A stretch of 64,000 nt of DNA. It comes from Pseudoalteromonas luteoviolacea NCIMB 1942 (lineage in GTDB: Bacteria; Pseudomonadota; Gammaproteobacteria; Enterobacterales; Alteromonadaceae). The stretch lies in NCBI RefSeq assembly GCF_001625595.1, contig NZ_AUXT01000183.1, forward strand, positions 62,001 to 126,000, in the 5' to 3' direction. The translations under genes and the position numbers were made by a program. The notes under the pieces were generated by a model. The model had not been told where the DNA came from. It ran no database searches and worked only from the letters and a program-made list of their open reading frames with translations. Shown here in pieces: positions 17,121-26,527 of this stretch (the stretch's first letter is position 1; each line of letters begins with the position of its first letter).

Positions 17121-17148
17121 TTTGCATATAAATTCACAAAAATATACT
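17121..17148 (+). promoter_or_regulatory. Candidate promoter of the glutamate synthase operon
   Basis: TTTGCA (17121-17126), 16-bp spacer, TATACT (17143-17148), giving a transcript start near 17155 and an 80-nt leader. The rest of 16900-17120 is AT-rich and shows no gene with a ribosome site. Confidence 0.35.
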
Positions 17149-17168
17149 TTGAAAGGCCTGCTTAAAAA

Positions 17169-17211
17169 ATGTGTAGCTCACTGTGCACTCTTTAAATCAC
17201 AGTGAGCACAC
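17169..17211 (+). promoter_or_regulatory. Strong hairpin and overlapping mini-ORF in the glutamate synthase leader
   Basis: GCTCACTGTG (17176-17185) pairs perfectly with CACAGTGAGC (17198-17207). The stem extends by GTGT/ACAC (17171-17174 and 17208-17211) past one bulged A, for 14 bp in all with a 12-nt loop. An ORF of eight codons, MCSSLCTL (17169-17195), runs through the hairpin. The main ATG lies 25 nt downstream with only a weak ribosome site. The arrangement suggests post-transcriptional control, but no trans-acting factor can be named. Confidence 0.45.
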
Positions 17212-17235
17212 CCGTTTTACTGAATTGGGTACACT

Positions 17236-20200
17236 ATGAAACGATATTTATTTGATAGAGACCTAGATAAGTCTAGCTGTGGTGTTGGCTTTATTACCCA
17301 CAAGCAGAGCTTACCAACTCATCAACTGATTAAACACGCACATCAAGCACTGTGTAGAATTCCGCATAGAGGCGGTATGAATGCTGAAGGAATTGGCGAT
17401 GGTGCTGGTGTAAATATTGATTTATCTCTCACATTTTTTAGAAAAGTTACCGAAAGGCCAAACTTAACGCTTGGAGAGTTTGGTGTCGCAAACTTTTTTC
17501 TGCCAAATGAGCAGACTAACAATGAACTTGCGATGTCACTTATCTTAGAAAAACTGGCATCATATGAGTTACAGGTAATTAAGGTTCGTACTGTAAAAAC
17601 GGATCAAAATGCCCTCAACACGGCAAGTCAAAAAGCCCAACTTGCCATTAAGCAAATCGTCTTTTTGCGCCCAAATCATATAGCGGATCAAAATGTATTT
17701 GAATCACTTATCCATGAAGCGCTTGAAGAAATTGAAATGCACGCATTTACTGGGCCTCAGTATGCAGGGTTATATCCTCTTTCTATGAGCTCAAGGACAC
17801 AAGTACTTAAAGGTCGTCTAAATAGCTGGGAGGTTGTCCCCTACTTTGCAGATCTCAGTGCACCAGAGCAGCAGATCCATACACTTTTCTTTCATACCCG
17901 ATTTTCGACAAATACTGCACCCAACCCCATGTTTGCGCAACCCTTTAGACGTATGGCCCACAACGGTGAGCTCAATACCGACCGAAAAAATAGGTTAAGT
18001 GAAAATGCCATTGCAAAATATAATAAGAAACGACTGATATTCCCTCAAGGACAATCTGACTCTGCACGATTAGACCAAACGCTTGCCCGACGAGTTATTG
18101 AAGACCAAATACCAATCGATGTCGCTGCATTAGCGATGATGCCGCCTGCATGGGAAAACGACAACGGACTACCAGCCTCAGTTAAATCTATGCTTGAGTA
18201 CTTTTCTCTCTATGAGGAAAAAAACGATGGACCAGCAGCTTTTATATTTGGTGATGGAGTCAAAGTAGGCGCAAGGCTCGATAGACTCGGTTTAAGGCCA
18301 CTCAGAAGCGTAGAAACTCATGATTATTTGGCCGTAATGAGTGAAGCTGGTCAGATTGATTTTGAGCCATCAGACATCATTCGACGCGGCCGTATTGAAG
18401 CCGGTGGCATGATTGTATTTGACCACGCCTCAAACCAAATAAAATATACCCAACAAATTTTAGAGGAACTTGCCGAACAAAAAGACTACGCTGAGTTGCT
18501 ACACCAAGCGCAGGTTACACTCGCTGAATTACCACAAGTTTCACTGACTGAAGTTGCCAAAAATCAACATTTAAGTATTACGGCTCAGCATGTTGCATTT
18601 AGCATGAACCAAGAAAGCTTTAAGTTCATGCTCGACCCTATGTTGCAAGATGGCTCAGAAAAGATTTCGGCAATGGGTTATGGTTTAGCACCGAATGTGC
18701 TAACCAGAGAAGAGGGTGGTGTATCTCGATATTTCAGCCAACGCTTCGCGCAAGTGACTAACCCTCCGCTTGACAGTATTAGAGAGGTAGATGGCATGAC
18801 ACTCAGGGTTGCACTGGGGCCAAAACCCAATATATGCCCTACAAGCCATCGTCAAATCGTACTAGACTCACCTATTTTGCAACCGCATGATTTAACACAG
18901 ATCACCAATCAGTCTGCACTCAGAGTCGAAACATTACCCATGCTGTTTCACATTGACATTATGCAAGCTGATCATCAACCTCAACTTTTAGACGCCATTA
19001 AAACGCTCGCCGCTCGCGCGGAGGAACTGGTTAAATCAGGCTGCGATGTGATCATTTTGAGCGATCTGAATGTGACCCATCAGCAAGGTGCTATTCCAGC
19101 GTTGCTTGCCATTGCAGCCATTAACCAAAAACTCATTTCTGAAGGGCTCAGATTTAACACCAGTATAATATGTCATACAGGACAAGCTGCCAGTACTCAT
19201 GATATTGCCTGCTTACTTGGATTTGGCGCGTCCGCCGTTTGCCCTATCACTGTGCACAATCGTGCTATCGAATTGTTCCAACATGAAACTGATATTTTAA
19301 AAGGACTAGCAAGGTATCAAAAAGCTGTAGAAAAAGCGCTGATGAAAACGATGGGGAAATTTGGCCTTTGTACCGTAGAAAGTTATATTGGTGGTGAATT
19401 TTTCGAAGCTAACTTCATCGATACTCAGGACCCATTGTTAAAAGCAATATTTCCAAATATTCACTCGCCTGTGGGTGGCGCAAGGTTTAAAGATCTCGTG
19501 CAAAGCGCAATCAATTGGCACAAAAAAGTATTCGAAGTACAAGCCGAAGATCAAATTCCCGTACTCGGCCTATTTAAAGAACGAACGCAAGGTGCCGGTC
19601 ACAGCTTTGGTACCACAGCGGTACGTGAGTACATTAATATGACTCAAGAGCGCATACAGTATGTGGACGAGTCTCAGCTTGAGTCCCATAATACAGGCGT
19701 TATCCTGCCACAAGACAATGGCTATGAAGACCTAGGTTTTGAGGCGAGAACACCAGAACAAATCGCTCAGTTTAAAGTGACACAGGCCTATAGAAAGTTC
19801 AGTAAAAATTTAAAGCACGAGCGCTACCATAGACCTGCAGCACTGCGTGATGTACTGGCACTACCTCTAGATTTCTCGCAGTTTAAAAGCTGCCAAGAGT
19901 TTATTGGTGCGCTTTCATATATTGATGCCTCGGGGTCATACAAAGTGCGCGTCAGAGGCTTAATGGTTGAAGCGATTTCACAGCGAAAATGGTTGCTTTG
20001 CCATACATCAAAATCCGATAGTATTCATCAACAATTGGTGTTAGCGTTAAATACACTTTACGAAGCTGAAGTATACGAAATAGTCCCAGCTTTGGACAAA
20101 ATCCTTATTGAGACCAGAACAAATTCAACGCTAGATACATTGTGTGCCAAGCTCAGTACCGCGAGAGATACAATTGCACTTGAGCAAGTACAGCCAGCGT

Positions 20201-22665
20201 ACGAAATCACCGCAACCTTCGCCTCTGGCGCAATGAGCCATGGCGCATTAGTCGAAAAAGCACACGAGGCGGTCGCGCAAGGAACTAATATTGCTGGCGC
20301 AATGAGTAACTCTGGTGAAGGCGGCGAAAACTCGCGCCGTTATAACACAGTCAAAGCCAGTAAAATTAAGCAGTTTGCATCCGGTCGGTTTGGCGTGTGG
20401 ACAGGTTACTTAGCAGATCCTGCATTACAAGAGATAGAGATAAAAATAGGCCAAGGAGCCAAACCGGGAGAAGGCGGCCAACTGCCAGCTCCTAAAGTCA
20501 ATGTTGTCATTGCCGCGGCACGAGGTGGCACACCTGGTGTTGAACTGGTCTCGCCCCCTCCCCACCATGATACCTATTCAATAGAAGACTTAGGCCAATT
20601 GATTCACGATGCCAAAGCGGCGAGGGTCCGTGTCATCGTTAAATTGGTATCATCAGAAGGCATAGGCACTATCGCAGTGGGTGTAGCCAAAGCTGGGGCA
20701 GATGTCATTAACGTTGCGGGTAATACCGGTGGAACTGGCGCGGCACAAGTAACCAGCCTTAAACATACCGGACGCGCAGCAGATATCGGCATCGCTGAAG
20801 TTCACCAAGCTCTGAGCGAAAATGGTCTTAGAGATAAAATTACATTACGTTGCTCAAATGCCCACCAAACTGGTAGTGATGTTGTAAAATCAGCTATGCT
20901 AGGCGGCGACTCCTTTGAGTTTGGCACCACAGCACTGATGATGCTCAAATGTGTTATGGCAAAAAACTGTAACTTGAAATGCCCCGCAGGACTCACCACA
21001 AACCCAGAAGTGTATAGCGGCGATCCCAGAGCGCTGGCCCAATACTTTATGAACGTAGCTCATGAAGTACGCGAGATCTTAGCAAGTATTGGTTATACGT
21101 CATTGAGTGAAATTCGCGGCCGTTCAGATCTGCTACACCTTGTATCTCATCCAGCCATGGTCGGAAAACTAGATATGACAGCCATGCTGCAACCTGCCGA
21201 GCAAGTCATAATAGCCAACCCTGTTTACCTCGAAGCTAATTTTGCACCGGACGATATTTGGCTAAAAGGAATCGAGGCACAATTTTTTGCGACACAGAGT
21301 GAATGCATCGAAACCACAACCCGAACCCTCGACAACAGCAATAAAACAGTTGGCGGTCAATTGGCAATCGATATTGAACGCAAACTCAATTATCAACTAG
21401 ATGATGACCAAATTGCTGGACACCCAGCTGTTATGAAACTAAGTAATGGCCGAGTCGTGCTCAAACCAAACAGTGTAAAAATAAACACTCGTGGTTCGGC
21501 AGGACAAAGTTACGGGGCATTTCTCAATTCGGGTATGGTATTGCGCCACAAGGGAACATGTAACGATGGTGTAGGTAAAGGAGCCAGTGGCGGAAAAATT
21601 GTCATAGATAGCGAAGGCAGTCCCCTAGCCGAGGATGTGCTCATAGGTAATTTTGCGCTCTTTGGTGCAACCGGTGGCCAACTGTATGTGAATGGTCAAG
21701 CGGGAGATCGGTTTGGGGTGAGAAACTCTGGCGCTGTGGCTGTCATTGAAGGCGTCGGCGATTTTTGCTGTGAATATATGACCAACGGTTCCATTATCAA
21801 CCTTGGAGGCTTTGGCAAAGGATTTGGTAACGGCATGAGTGGTGGTACGGCATATCAATATGATCCCACTGGCAATATCACCCACTTGTGCTCTAAAGAC
21901 TCCGTAACTGCAATACAGATATCGCAACCAGATGCACTATGCCAAGGTCAGGAATCGGCACTACTTCAACACTTGCAAAGTCACATAGACGCAACACAAT
22001 CAGCATTAGCAAATCGCTTGCTGAGTAATTGGCAGCAATCTAGACAACACTTTTATGTGCTTATTCCAAATGCACTTTACCAATATCACTGTGCAGAAAA
22101 CATTGCGCAGCAACTCGACAGGCGGTCAATGTTGGAAGAGTTGGCTATTTATTGGGGTGACAAGTCCCTGAAAAGTATTCAACAAGCCTATAAAGCATAC
22201 CAGCACACAAACCTGTGTCTGTTTAATGGTCAACTTCCTGATTACGGAGACAGAGACTCTGTGTTGATTTATCAATACATTATCCATGCAGGCATACTCC
22301 ACCGAGGAGAGCAACTTGCACTTAAGCAACAGTCCCAAGGGTTCAGTGAGGTCAGCGCTCAATATTTGTTTGATACCTTAGATCATAAACTTGGAGACGC
22401 TTTAGCAAAAGATGCCAAAGAAGCACTAGCAAGCTATGACGACACAGCGCTCAGCTGCTTAGTCGCGCAAAAACGCATTCAGGACTACAAAGAAGCCCTG
22501 TCACTTCGAGAAGTTTGGGATACCGATGCACTTGGTACCAGCGTCTGGATTTTACATCGAGATATTCAGGCTAGAAATGCGCTCACGCAATACCGTGACC
22601 TTGATGAATTACTTGCAACGCATTATTGCCATGTGCTGTCAGAAGCAGTTAAAGCGGCTGTTTAA
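17236..22665 (+). CDS. Oversized glutamate synthase large subunit (GltB-like)
   Basis: GltB transfers the glutamine amide to 2-oxoglutarate, making two glutamates. The order is canonical: class-II glutaminase with nucleophile Cys15 in SSCGVGF, which implies removal of 14 N-terminal residues; central domain; FMN domain with SNSGEGGE, SPPPHHDTYSIEDL and NVAGNTGGTGAAQV; and a GXGXG domain with GKGFGNGMSGGTAY. It is 1809 residues against about 1500 normally. The extra length is an insert between the central and FMN domains (about 880-985) and a C-terminal extension after about 1570. The 3Fe-4S cysteines are C1239-x5-C1245-x3-C1249, one residue shorter than the usual x5/x4. A CysJ-like flavoprotein follows after 10 bp, and no gltD is in the window. 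Confidence 0.88.
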   Translation: MKRYLFDRDLDKSSCGVGFITHKQSLPTHQLIKHAHQALCRIPHRGGMNAEGIGDGAGVNIDLSLTFFRKVTERPNLTLGEFGVANFFLPNEQTNNELAMSLILEKLASYELQVIKVRTVKTDQNALNTASQKAQLAIKQIVFLRPNHIADQNVFESLIHEALEEIEMHAFTGPQYAGLYPLSMSSRTQVLKGRLNSWEVVPYFADLSAPEQQIHTLFFHTRFSTNTAPNPMFAQPFRRMAHNGELNTDRKNRLSENAIAKYNKKRLIFPQGQSDSARLDQTLARRVIEDQIPIDVAALAMMPPAWENDNGLPASVKSMLEYFSLYEEKNDGPAAFIFGDGVKVGARLDRLGLRPLRSVETHDYLAVMSEAGQIDFEPSDIIRRGRIEAGGMIVFDHASNQIKYTQQILEELAEQKDYAELLHQAQVTLAELPQVSLTEVAKNQHLSITAQHVAFSMNQESFKFMLDPMLQDGSEKISAMGYGLAPNVLTREEGGVSRYFSQRFAQVTNPPLDSIREVDGMTLRVALGPKPNICPTSHRQIVLDSPILQPHDLTQITNQSALRVETLPMLFHIDIMQADHQPQLLDAIKTLAARAEELVKSGCDVIILSDLNVTHQQGAIPALLAIAAINQKLISEGLRFNTSIICHTGQAASTHDIACLLGFGASAVCPITVHNRAIELFQHETDILKGLARYQKAVEKALMKTMGKFGLCTVESYIGGEFFEANFIDTQDPLLKAIFPNIHSPVGGARFKDLVQSAINWHKKVFEVQAEDQIPVLGLFKERTQGAGHSFGTTAVREYINMTQERIQYVDESQLESHNTGVILPQDNGYEDLGFEARTPEQIAQFKVTQAYRKFSKNLKHERYHRPAALRDVLALPLDFSQFKSCQEFIGALSYIDASGSYKVRVRGLMVEAISQRKWLLCHTSKSDSIHQQLVLALNTLYEAEVYEIVPALDKILIETRTNSTLDTLCAKLSTARDTIALEQVQPAYEITATFASGAMSHGALVEKAHEAVAQGTNIAGAMSNSGEGGENSRRYNTVKASKIKQFASGRFGVWTGYLADPALQEIEIKIGQGAKPGEGGQLPAPKVNVVIAAARGGTPGVELVSPPPHHDTYSIEDLGQLIHDAKAARVRVIVKLVSSEGIGTIAVGVAKAGADVINVAGNTGGTGAAQVTSLKHTGRAADIGIAEVHQALSENGLRDKITLRCSNAHQTGSDVVKSAMLGGDSFEFGTTALMMLKCVMAKNCNLKCPAGLTTNPEVYSGDPRALAQYFMNVAHEVREILASIGYTSLSEIRGRSDLLHLVSHPAMVGKLDMTAMLQPAEQVIIANPVYLEANFAPDDIWLKGIEAQFFATQSECIETTTRTLDNSNKTVGGQLAIDIERKLNYQLDDDQIAGHPAVMKLSNGRVVLKPNSVKINTRGSAGQSYGAFLNSGMVLRHKGTCNDGVGKGASGGKIVIDSEGSPLAEDVLIGNFALFGATGGQLYVNGQAGDRFGVRNSGAVAVIEGVGDFCCEYMTNGSIINLGGFGKGFGNGMSGGTAYQYDPTGNITHLCSKDSVTAIQISQPDALCQGQESALLQHLQSHIDATQSALANRLLSNWQQSRQHFYVLIPNALYQYHCAENIAQQLDRRSMLEELAIYWGDKSLKSIQQAYKAYQHTNLCLFNGQLPDYGDRDSVLIYQYIIHAGILHRGEQLALKQQSQGFSEVSAQYLFDTLDHKLGDALAKDAKEALASYDDTALSCLVAQKRIQDYKEALSLREVWDTDALGTSVWILHRDIQARNALTQYRDLDELLATHYCHVLSEAVKAAV

Positions 22666-22675
22666 ATAGGAGAAT

Positions 22676-24466
22676 ATGATGGAACAATTAAAAAGTAACA
22701 AAAAAGTCCCTTTTTTACCGCAAGACATCCCTTTTAATGATGATCAAAGGCAGTGGCTAGGCGGCTTTTTAGCCGGCTTGCACACCAGACTATTAGTGAA
22801 AGAAGAGCATGTCACTACTGTCAACACAGTCACTTCGCAGGTAAAGCCTTTGACCATCATTTATGGTTCGCAAACGGGTAATGCCGAAAGTGTCGCAGAA
22901 GAAGCCGCCGAAATTGCAAGAAATCATGGCCTGACGGCTCATGTGCAAGATATGGACGATGTCGATTTACATCAGCTTAGCAAGGTCGAGCGTTTACTCG
23001 TCATCACCAGTACCTATGGTGAAGGTGAAATGCCAGATAATGCACAGGCGCTTTGGGACGATATATCAGCAGATGATGCTCCGAGGTTTGATAGTACTTA
23101 TTTCTCGGTATTAGCATTGGGAGATACCAACTACGATGATTTTTGCCTAGCTGGCATTGAGTGGGATGAGCGCTTAGAGGCACTCGGCGCGACACGTATT
23201 GCCAACAGAGTAGATTGCGATGTTGCCTTTGAATCACCGGCACAAGAATGGATTGCAGAAACACTGCCGACTATTGCTCAAAAAGGCAGTGATGGTAGCA
23301 GTGAAGTACTACCTGCCCCGTCTAACTCAACCAAGAAAGTTAAACCAAAGTACAACCGAGATAACCCGTTTGAAACTGAGTTAGTGCGAAAGTACACCTT
23401 GAATAATCCAGATTCTGGGAAAGAAACTTGTCACTATGAACTTTCTTTATTGGATTCTGGAGAGACTTACGAAGCGGGAGATGCCATTAACTTGCTGCCT
23501 CGCAATCGCCTCAAGTTGGTAGAAGAGCTTATTGGCTTACTCGGTGCCAGAAAAGAGCAGCACGAGCATTACGATGGACACACCCAAGAGCTACAAAAAA
23601 TATTTACCGAAGATCTAGAAATACGCATTCCAAGTAAAGAATTTATAGCCGAGGTCGCAACACGCAGTGGCGATCAAGCGTTTATTGCCAAGCTTGAAGA
23701 AAGCACACAAGCACTCAATGAGTTCGTTTGGGGCCTAGATTGTGTGGATCTGCTCAGCCGCTACGCGCCCAATGCCTTTACAGCCAGCGACTTTATTCGC
23801 CTTGCGAAGCCTTTGGCACCGCGTGCTTACTCAATTTCTTCCAGTATCAAGCTGCATACCAATGAAGTGCACTTAACTATCGCAAGTGTGAGATATCACC
23901 AAGCGGATCGTGCACATAATGGTGTCTGTTCAACTTTCTTGGCCGACCTCTGCGAGCCTGGAAGTAAAATAAAGTGTTACTTTGCACCAAACAAACACTT
24001 TAGCGTGCCACAAGACCCTACAGCCCCCATTATTATGGTTGGTCCAGGCACAGGGATAGCGCCGTTTAGAGGTTTTTTAGAAGAGCGATTAGCCACCAAA
24101 GCAAGTGGCGACAATTGGCTATTCTTTGGTGACAGAACAAAAGAAAATGACTTTTTGTATCAACAAGAACTTGAGCAGATGCAAGAAGATGGTCTGCTTA
24201 CTCGCTTAGATCTCGCTTTTTCACGCGATCAAGAACAAAAAATCTATGTACAAGACAAAATGCAAGTACAAGGCGAGCGATTATTTTCTTGGATTGAGCG
24301 CGGTGCGTATTTGTATGTCTGTGGTGACGCCTTCAGAATGGCCAAAGACGTAGACAAAGCATTACATGATATTATTGCTAAACATGGCGGTTTAAACGAA
24401 GAACAGTCTCAAGAATATGTCGCTAACCTTAAAAAACAAAAACGCTACGTAAGGGATGTTTATTAA
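22676..24466 (+). CDS. CysJ-type diflavin reductase (sulfite reductase flavoprotein-like), partner of the GltB-like protein
   Basis: The 596-residue protein has an FMN flavodoxin domain (IIYGSQTGNAESVAEEAA at about 62-79, STYGEGEMPDNA), an FAD domain with RAYSISSS, a nucleotide-binding motif GPGTGIAPFRGFLEER, and a C-terminus KRYVRDVY nearly identical in style to CysJ. Such proteins pass NADPH electrons through FAD and FMN to sulfite reductase CysI. Here no cysI or cysH is adjacent. The gene starts 10 bp after the GltB-like gene behind AGGAG, so the two are co-transcribed. The simplest inference is that it replaces GltD as electron donor; the alternative is an orphan CysJ by coincidence. The domain calls are firm and the partnership is inferred. 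Confidence 0.9.
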   Translation: MMEQLKSNKKVPFLPQDIPFNDDQRQWLGGFLAGLHTRLLVKEEHVTTVNTVTSQVKPLTIIYGSQTGNAESVAEEAAEIARNHGLTAHVQDMDDVDLHQLSKVERLLVITSTYGEGEMPDNAQALWDDISADDAPRFDSTYFSVLALGDTNYDDFCLAGIEWDERLEALGATRIANRVDCDVAFESPAQEWIAETLPTIAQKGSDGSSEVLPAPSNSTKKVKPKYNRDNPFETELVRKYTLNNPDSGKETCHYELSLLDSGETYEAGDAINLLPRNRLKLVEELIGLLGARKEQHEHYDGHTQELQKIFTEDLEIRIPSKEFIAEVATRSGDQAFIAKLEESTQALNEFVWGLDCVDLLSRYAPNAFTASDFIRLAKPLAPRAYSISSSIKLHTNEVHLTIASVRYHQADRAHNGVCSTFLADLCEPGSKIKCYFAPNKHFSVPQDPTAPIIMVGPGTGIAPFRGFLEERLATKASGDNWLFFGDRTKENDFLYQQELEQMQEDGLLTRLDLAFSRDQEQKIYVQDKMQVQGERLFSWIERGAYLYVCGDAFRMAKDVDKALHDIIAKHGGLNEEQSQEYVANLKKQKRYVRDVY

Positions 24467-24472
24467 TTGTGA

Positions 24473-24503
24473 AGTGCCAAACAGATAATCCCTGTTTGGC
24501 ACT
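24473..24503. terminator. Perfect 12-bp stem-loop between convergent genes
   Basis: AGTGCCAAACAG (24473-24484) pairs perfectly with CTGTTTGGCACT (24492-24503) around a 7-nt loop. It lies between the convergent ends of the diflavin reductase and the GDPD-like gene. No long T run follows on either strand. Confidence 0.55.
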
Positions 24504-24515
24504 CAGGTTCATGTG

Positions 24516-25451
24516 TTATTTCGCGTTATTACCTTGCTCTGCGAGGCCAATCATATCACCAGTAAATAAGCCTACCCCGTACTCTCTCAAGTCTGAACTT
24601 TTGGAATATGGTTGAGATTTTTGATACAGGTAAACTTCAGTACCATTTTGTTGTGCTCTTGCTGCAAATTGCTCAGGCCACCCCCATAAAATACGGCCAA
24701 ATTGCTCAGGTAAAACAAGCGTTGTGTTGGCACAAGATGCTGGGTAATAACGAGACCAACCGATGAAGATATACTTCACCAAGCAACGTTTACCAACTTC
24801 TTTTGAATAGGTCATTTGCTCAGGAAACTTTTCGGCAATGGCTTCTGAGATACTCTGCATACCAATAAAGCTCAATCGGCTTCTTTGCTCTGGGTCCATA
24901 TCATTTAGGTGTGTAGCAAGTACTTCTATTGCTTCTGGGCCAGCCGTTTTCATATTGAGCAAAAATGACTTTTCAGGAAAACGTGTTAACACCTCATCAA
25001 GTGATGGGATCAAACCAACCCCCAGCCCTCTCAAAGGATACACACCTTCTTCTTCACCAATTCGGTAACCATAACCTGCATCTAGCGTTTTAAGAAATGC
25101 CATTGACTGTTCTGAGGTAATACCTTCACCATTTGTTCTGCAATCTAGTGTCCAATCGTGAAATACAGCCAGCTCCTTATCAGATGTCGCATGGATATTT
25201 AAGTGCACGGTATCTGCGCCTAGCTCGAACGCTTTTCCAATTGCAGGGATGGTATTTTCAATGAAAGGATGCCCCACCTTGGTGAGTCTATCTGCTGTAC
25301 AGGTTGTGTTTGTGACGCCGGTGTAGTCTGTAGGTTGTACTAATCCTTTGTACGATATGGTTTTGCCGTGATGATCAAGTTCTATACCTGGCTGCCTCGC
25401 AACCAAGATGATAATAAATAAGACGGATAGTCGTACAGCCCAGTGCTTCAT
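24516..25451 (-). CDS. Exported GDPD-like (glycerophosphodiester phosphodiesterase fold) protein with altered active site
   Basis: About 311 residues with an N-terminal hydrophobic signal or anchor (VRLSVLFIIILVA). The GDPD fold is recognisable from GHPFIENTIPA, LAVFHDWTLDCRTNGEG and LLNMKT. In active enzymes the first motif is HRG...PENT and the second is ELDV. Here HRG is replaced (ADRLTKVG precedes the HPFIENT), and the metal-binding Glu-x-Asp reads His-x-Asn in TVHLNI. The FHD and ENT residues remain. The protein may bind and not cleave, or use another chemistry. The ATG at 25451 is supported by GAGGAG immediately upstream; the further TTG at 25463 overlaps that site. The gene is monocistronic. 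Confidence 0.75.
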   Translation of the reverse strand: MKHWAVRLSVLFIIILVARQPGIELDHHGKTISYKGLVQPTDYTGVTNTTCTADRLTKVGHPFIENTIPAIGKAFELGADTVHLNIHATSDKELAVFHDWTLDCRTNGEGITSEQSMAFLKTLDAGYGYRIGEEEGVYPLRGLGVGLIPSLDEVLTRFPEKSFLLNMKTAGPEAIEVLATHLNDMDPEQRSRLSFIGMQSISEAIAEKFPEQMTYSKEVGKRCLVKYIFIGWSRYYPASCANTTLVLPEQFGRILWGWPEQFAARAQQNGTEVYLYQKSQPYSKSSDLREYGVGLFTGDMIGLAEQGNNAK

Positions 25452-25691
25452 GAAACTCCTCAAAAATAAGCTTTTAAGCCCGCTATTTTATCAAAGCTCT
25501 TAAAGTTAAGGAATTACCAAAATAAGCGATAAAATCCGAATTAGATTTATACTTGCTCAATCGGGCATAATTTGTGCCTTCTTTTTGCTGATCTACATGT
25601 TGAATGTGTCAAACGTTAAAGAATGTAATATCGTCAATATTGGCAATTACACAAAACTAGCTACCCCTCCTCTATTTTCTAAGGAATCAAC

Positions 25692-26498
25692 ATGTTGTTA
25701 GAAATTGCCATTGGTGACGCTTATCGTGCAGGTTTTGAATTTTCTGACAGAGAAAAAGTAACTCGATTCAACAATCTGAGTGCCTATCATGAACATGGCC
25801 TGGGTATTGCTTCTGGACACTATACGGACGACACTCAAATGTCACTTGCCCTGGCCGAACTGATTATTGATGGCGAAGCTTGGGATAAACACACCATCAC
25901 CCGTAAATTTATCGACAGCTTTAAACGAGACCAGCGACTAGGTTACTCTAAAGGGTTTTATGCTTTTTTAGATTCTATTTCTAGCGCCAAAGAGTTTCTA
26001 GCCAAAATCAAGCCAAACAGCATCGCCGATGGTGCGGCTGTGCGTTTAGTCCCCCTTGGGCTATTTCCTAAAGTTGAAGAGGTACTCAATAAAACTGAAG
26101 TTCAAGTCTCAATTACACATAACACCCCAATAGGTATTAACTCCTCACAAGCAGTTGAACTTGCCAGCCATTACTTTTATTCCAAATTAAGTCCAAAAGC
26201 ACAACTGGGCGAATTTGTTCTGTCCCATAATGATATTGAGTGAAATACCAACTGGCAAGGCTAGGTCGCTTACTGTGGCTACGAGACTGTCAATGCGTTA
26301 CTCACTCAATCTGTGGAATTTGGTGGAGATGTGGATACTATCTCAGCCTGCGCACTTGGTATTGCAAGTTTAAGTGAAGAGTATAAAAACGATTTACCGC
26401 GCTTTTTATATGATGAACTTGAGAACAATGACTACGGTAAAGACTATTTAATCGAGCGGGCTAAACAACTTCACTCGATAGTGCTTACATTCAAATGA
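25692..26498 (+). pseudogene. ADP-ribosylglycohydrolase family gene broken by two in-frame stops
   Basis: The frame from ATG 25692 (behind AAGGAA) encodes a DraG-type ADP-ribosylglycohydrolase that would remove ADP-ribose from arginine. Metal-binding motifs HYTDDTQMSLALAELI (N-terminal) and FGGDVDTISACALGIAS (C-terminal) are both intact. Between them, in the same frame, are TGA at 26241-26243 and TAG at 26262-26264. The residues on either side continue the family alignment, and the TAG is where WVAY or GWVGY is expected (TGG to TAG). No frameshift is needed. Without readthrough only a 183-residue N-terminal piece lacking the second metal motif is made. It is probably a recent pseudogene. Confidence 0.75.
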
Positions 26499-26527
26499 CA
26501 CCTGATTGGGCGCTACTTTAGGGCCCA

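Noticed and set aside
26241..26264. TGA or TAG readthrough or selenocysteine in the ADP-ribosylglycohydrolase gene
   Set aside because: No selenocysteine-type hairpin directly after the TGA, and a second, different stop follows 18 nt later; decay is simpler.
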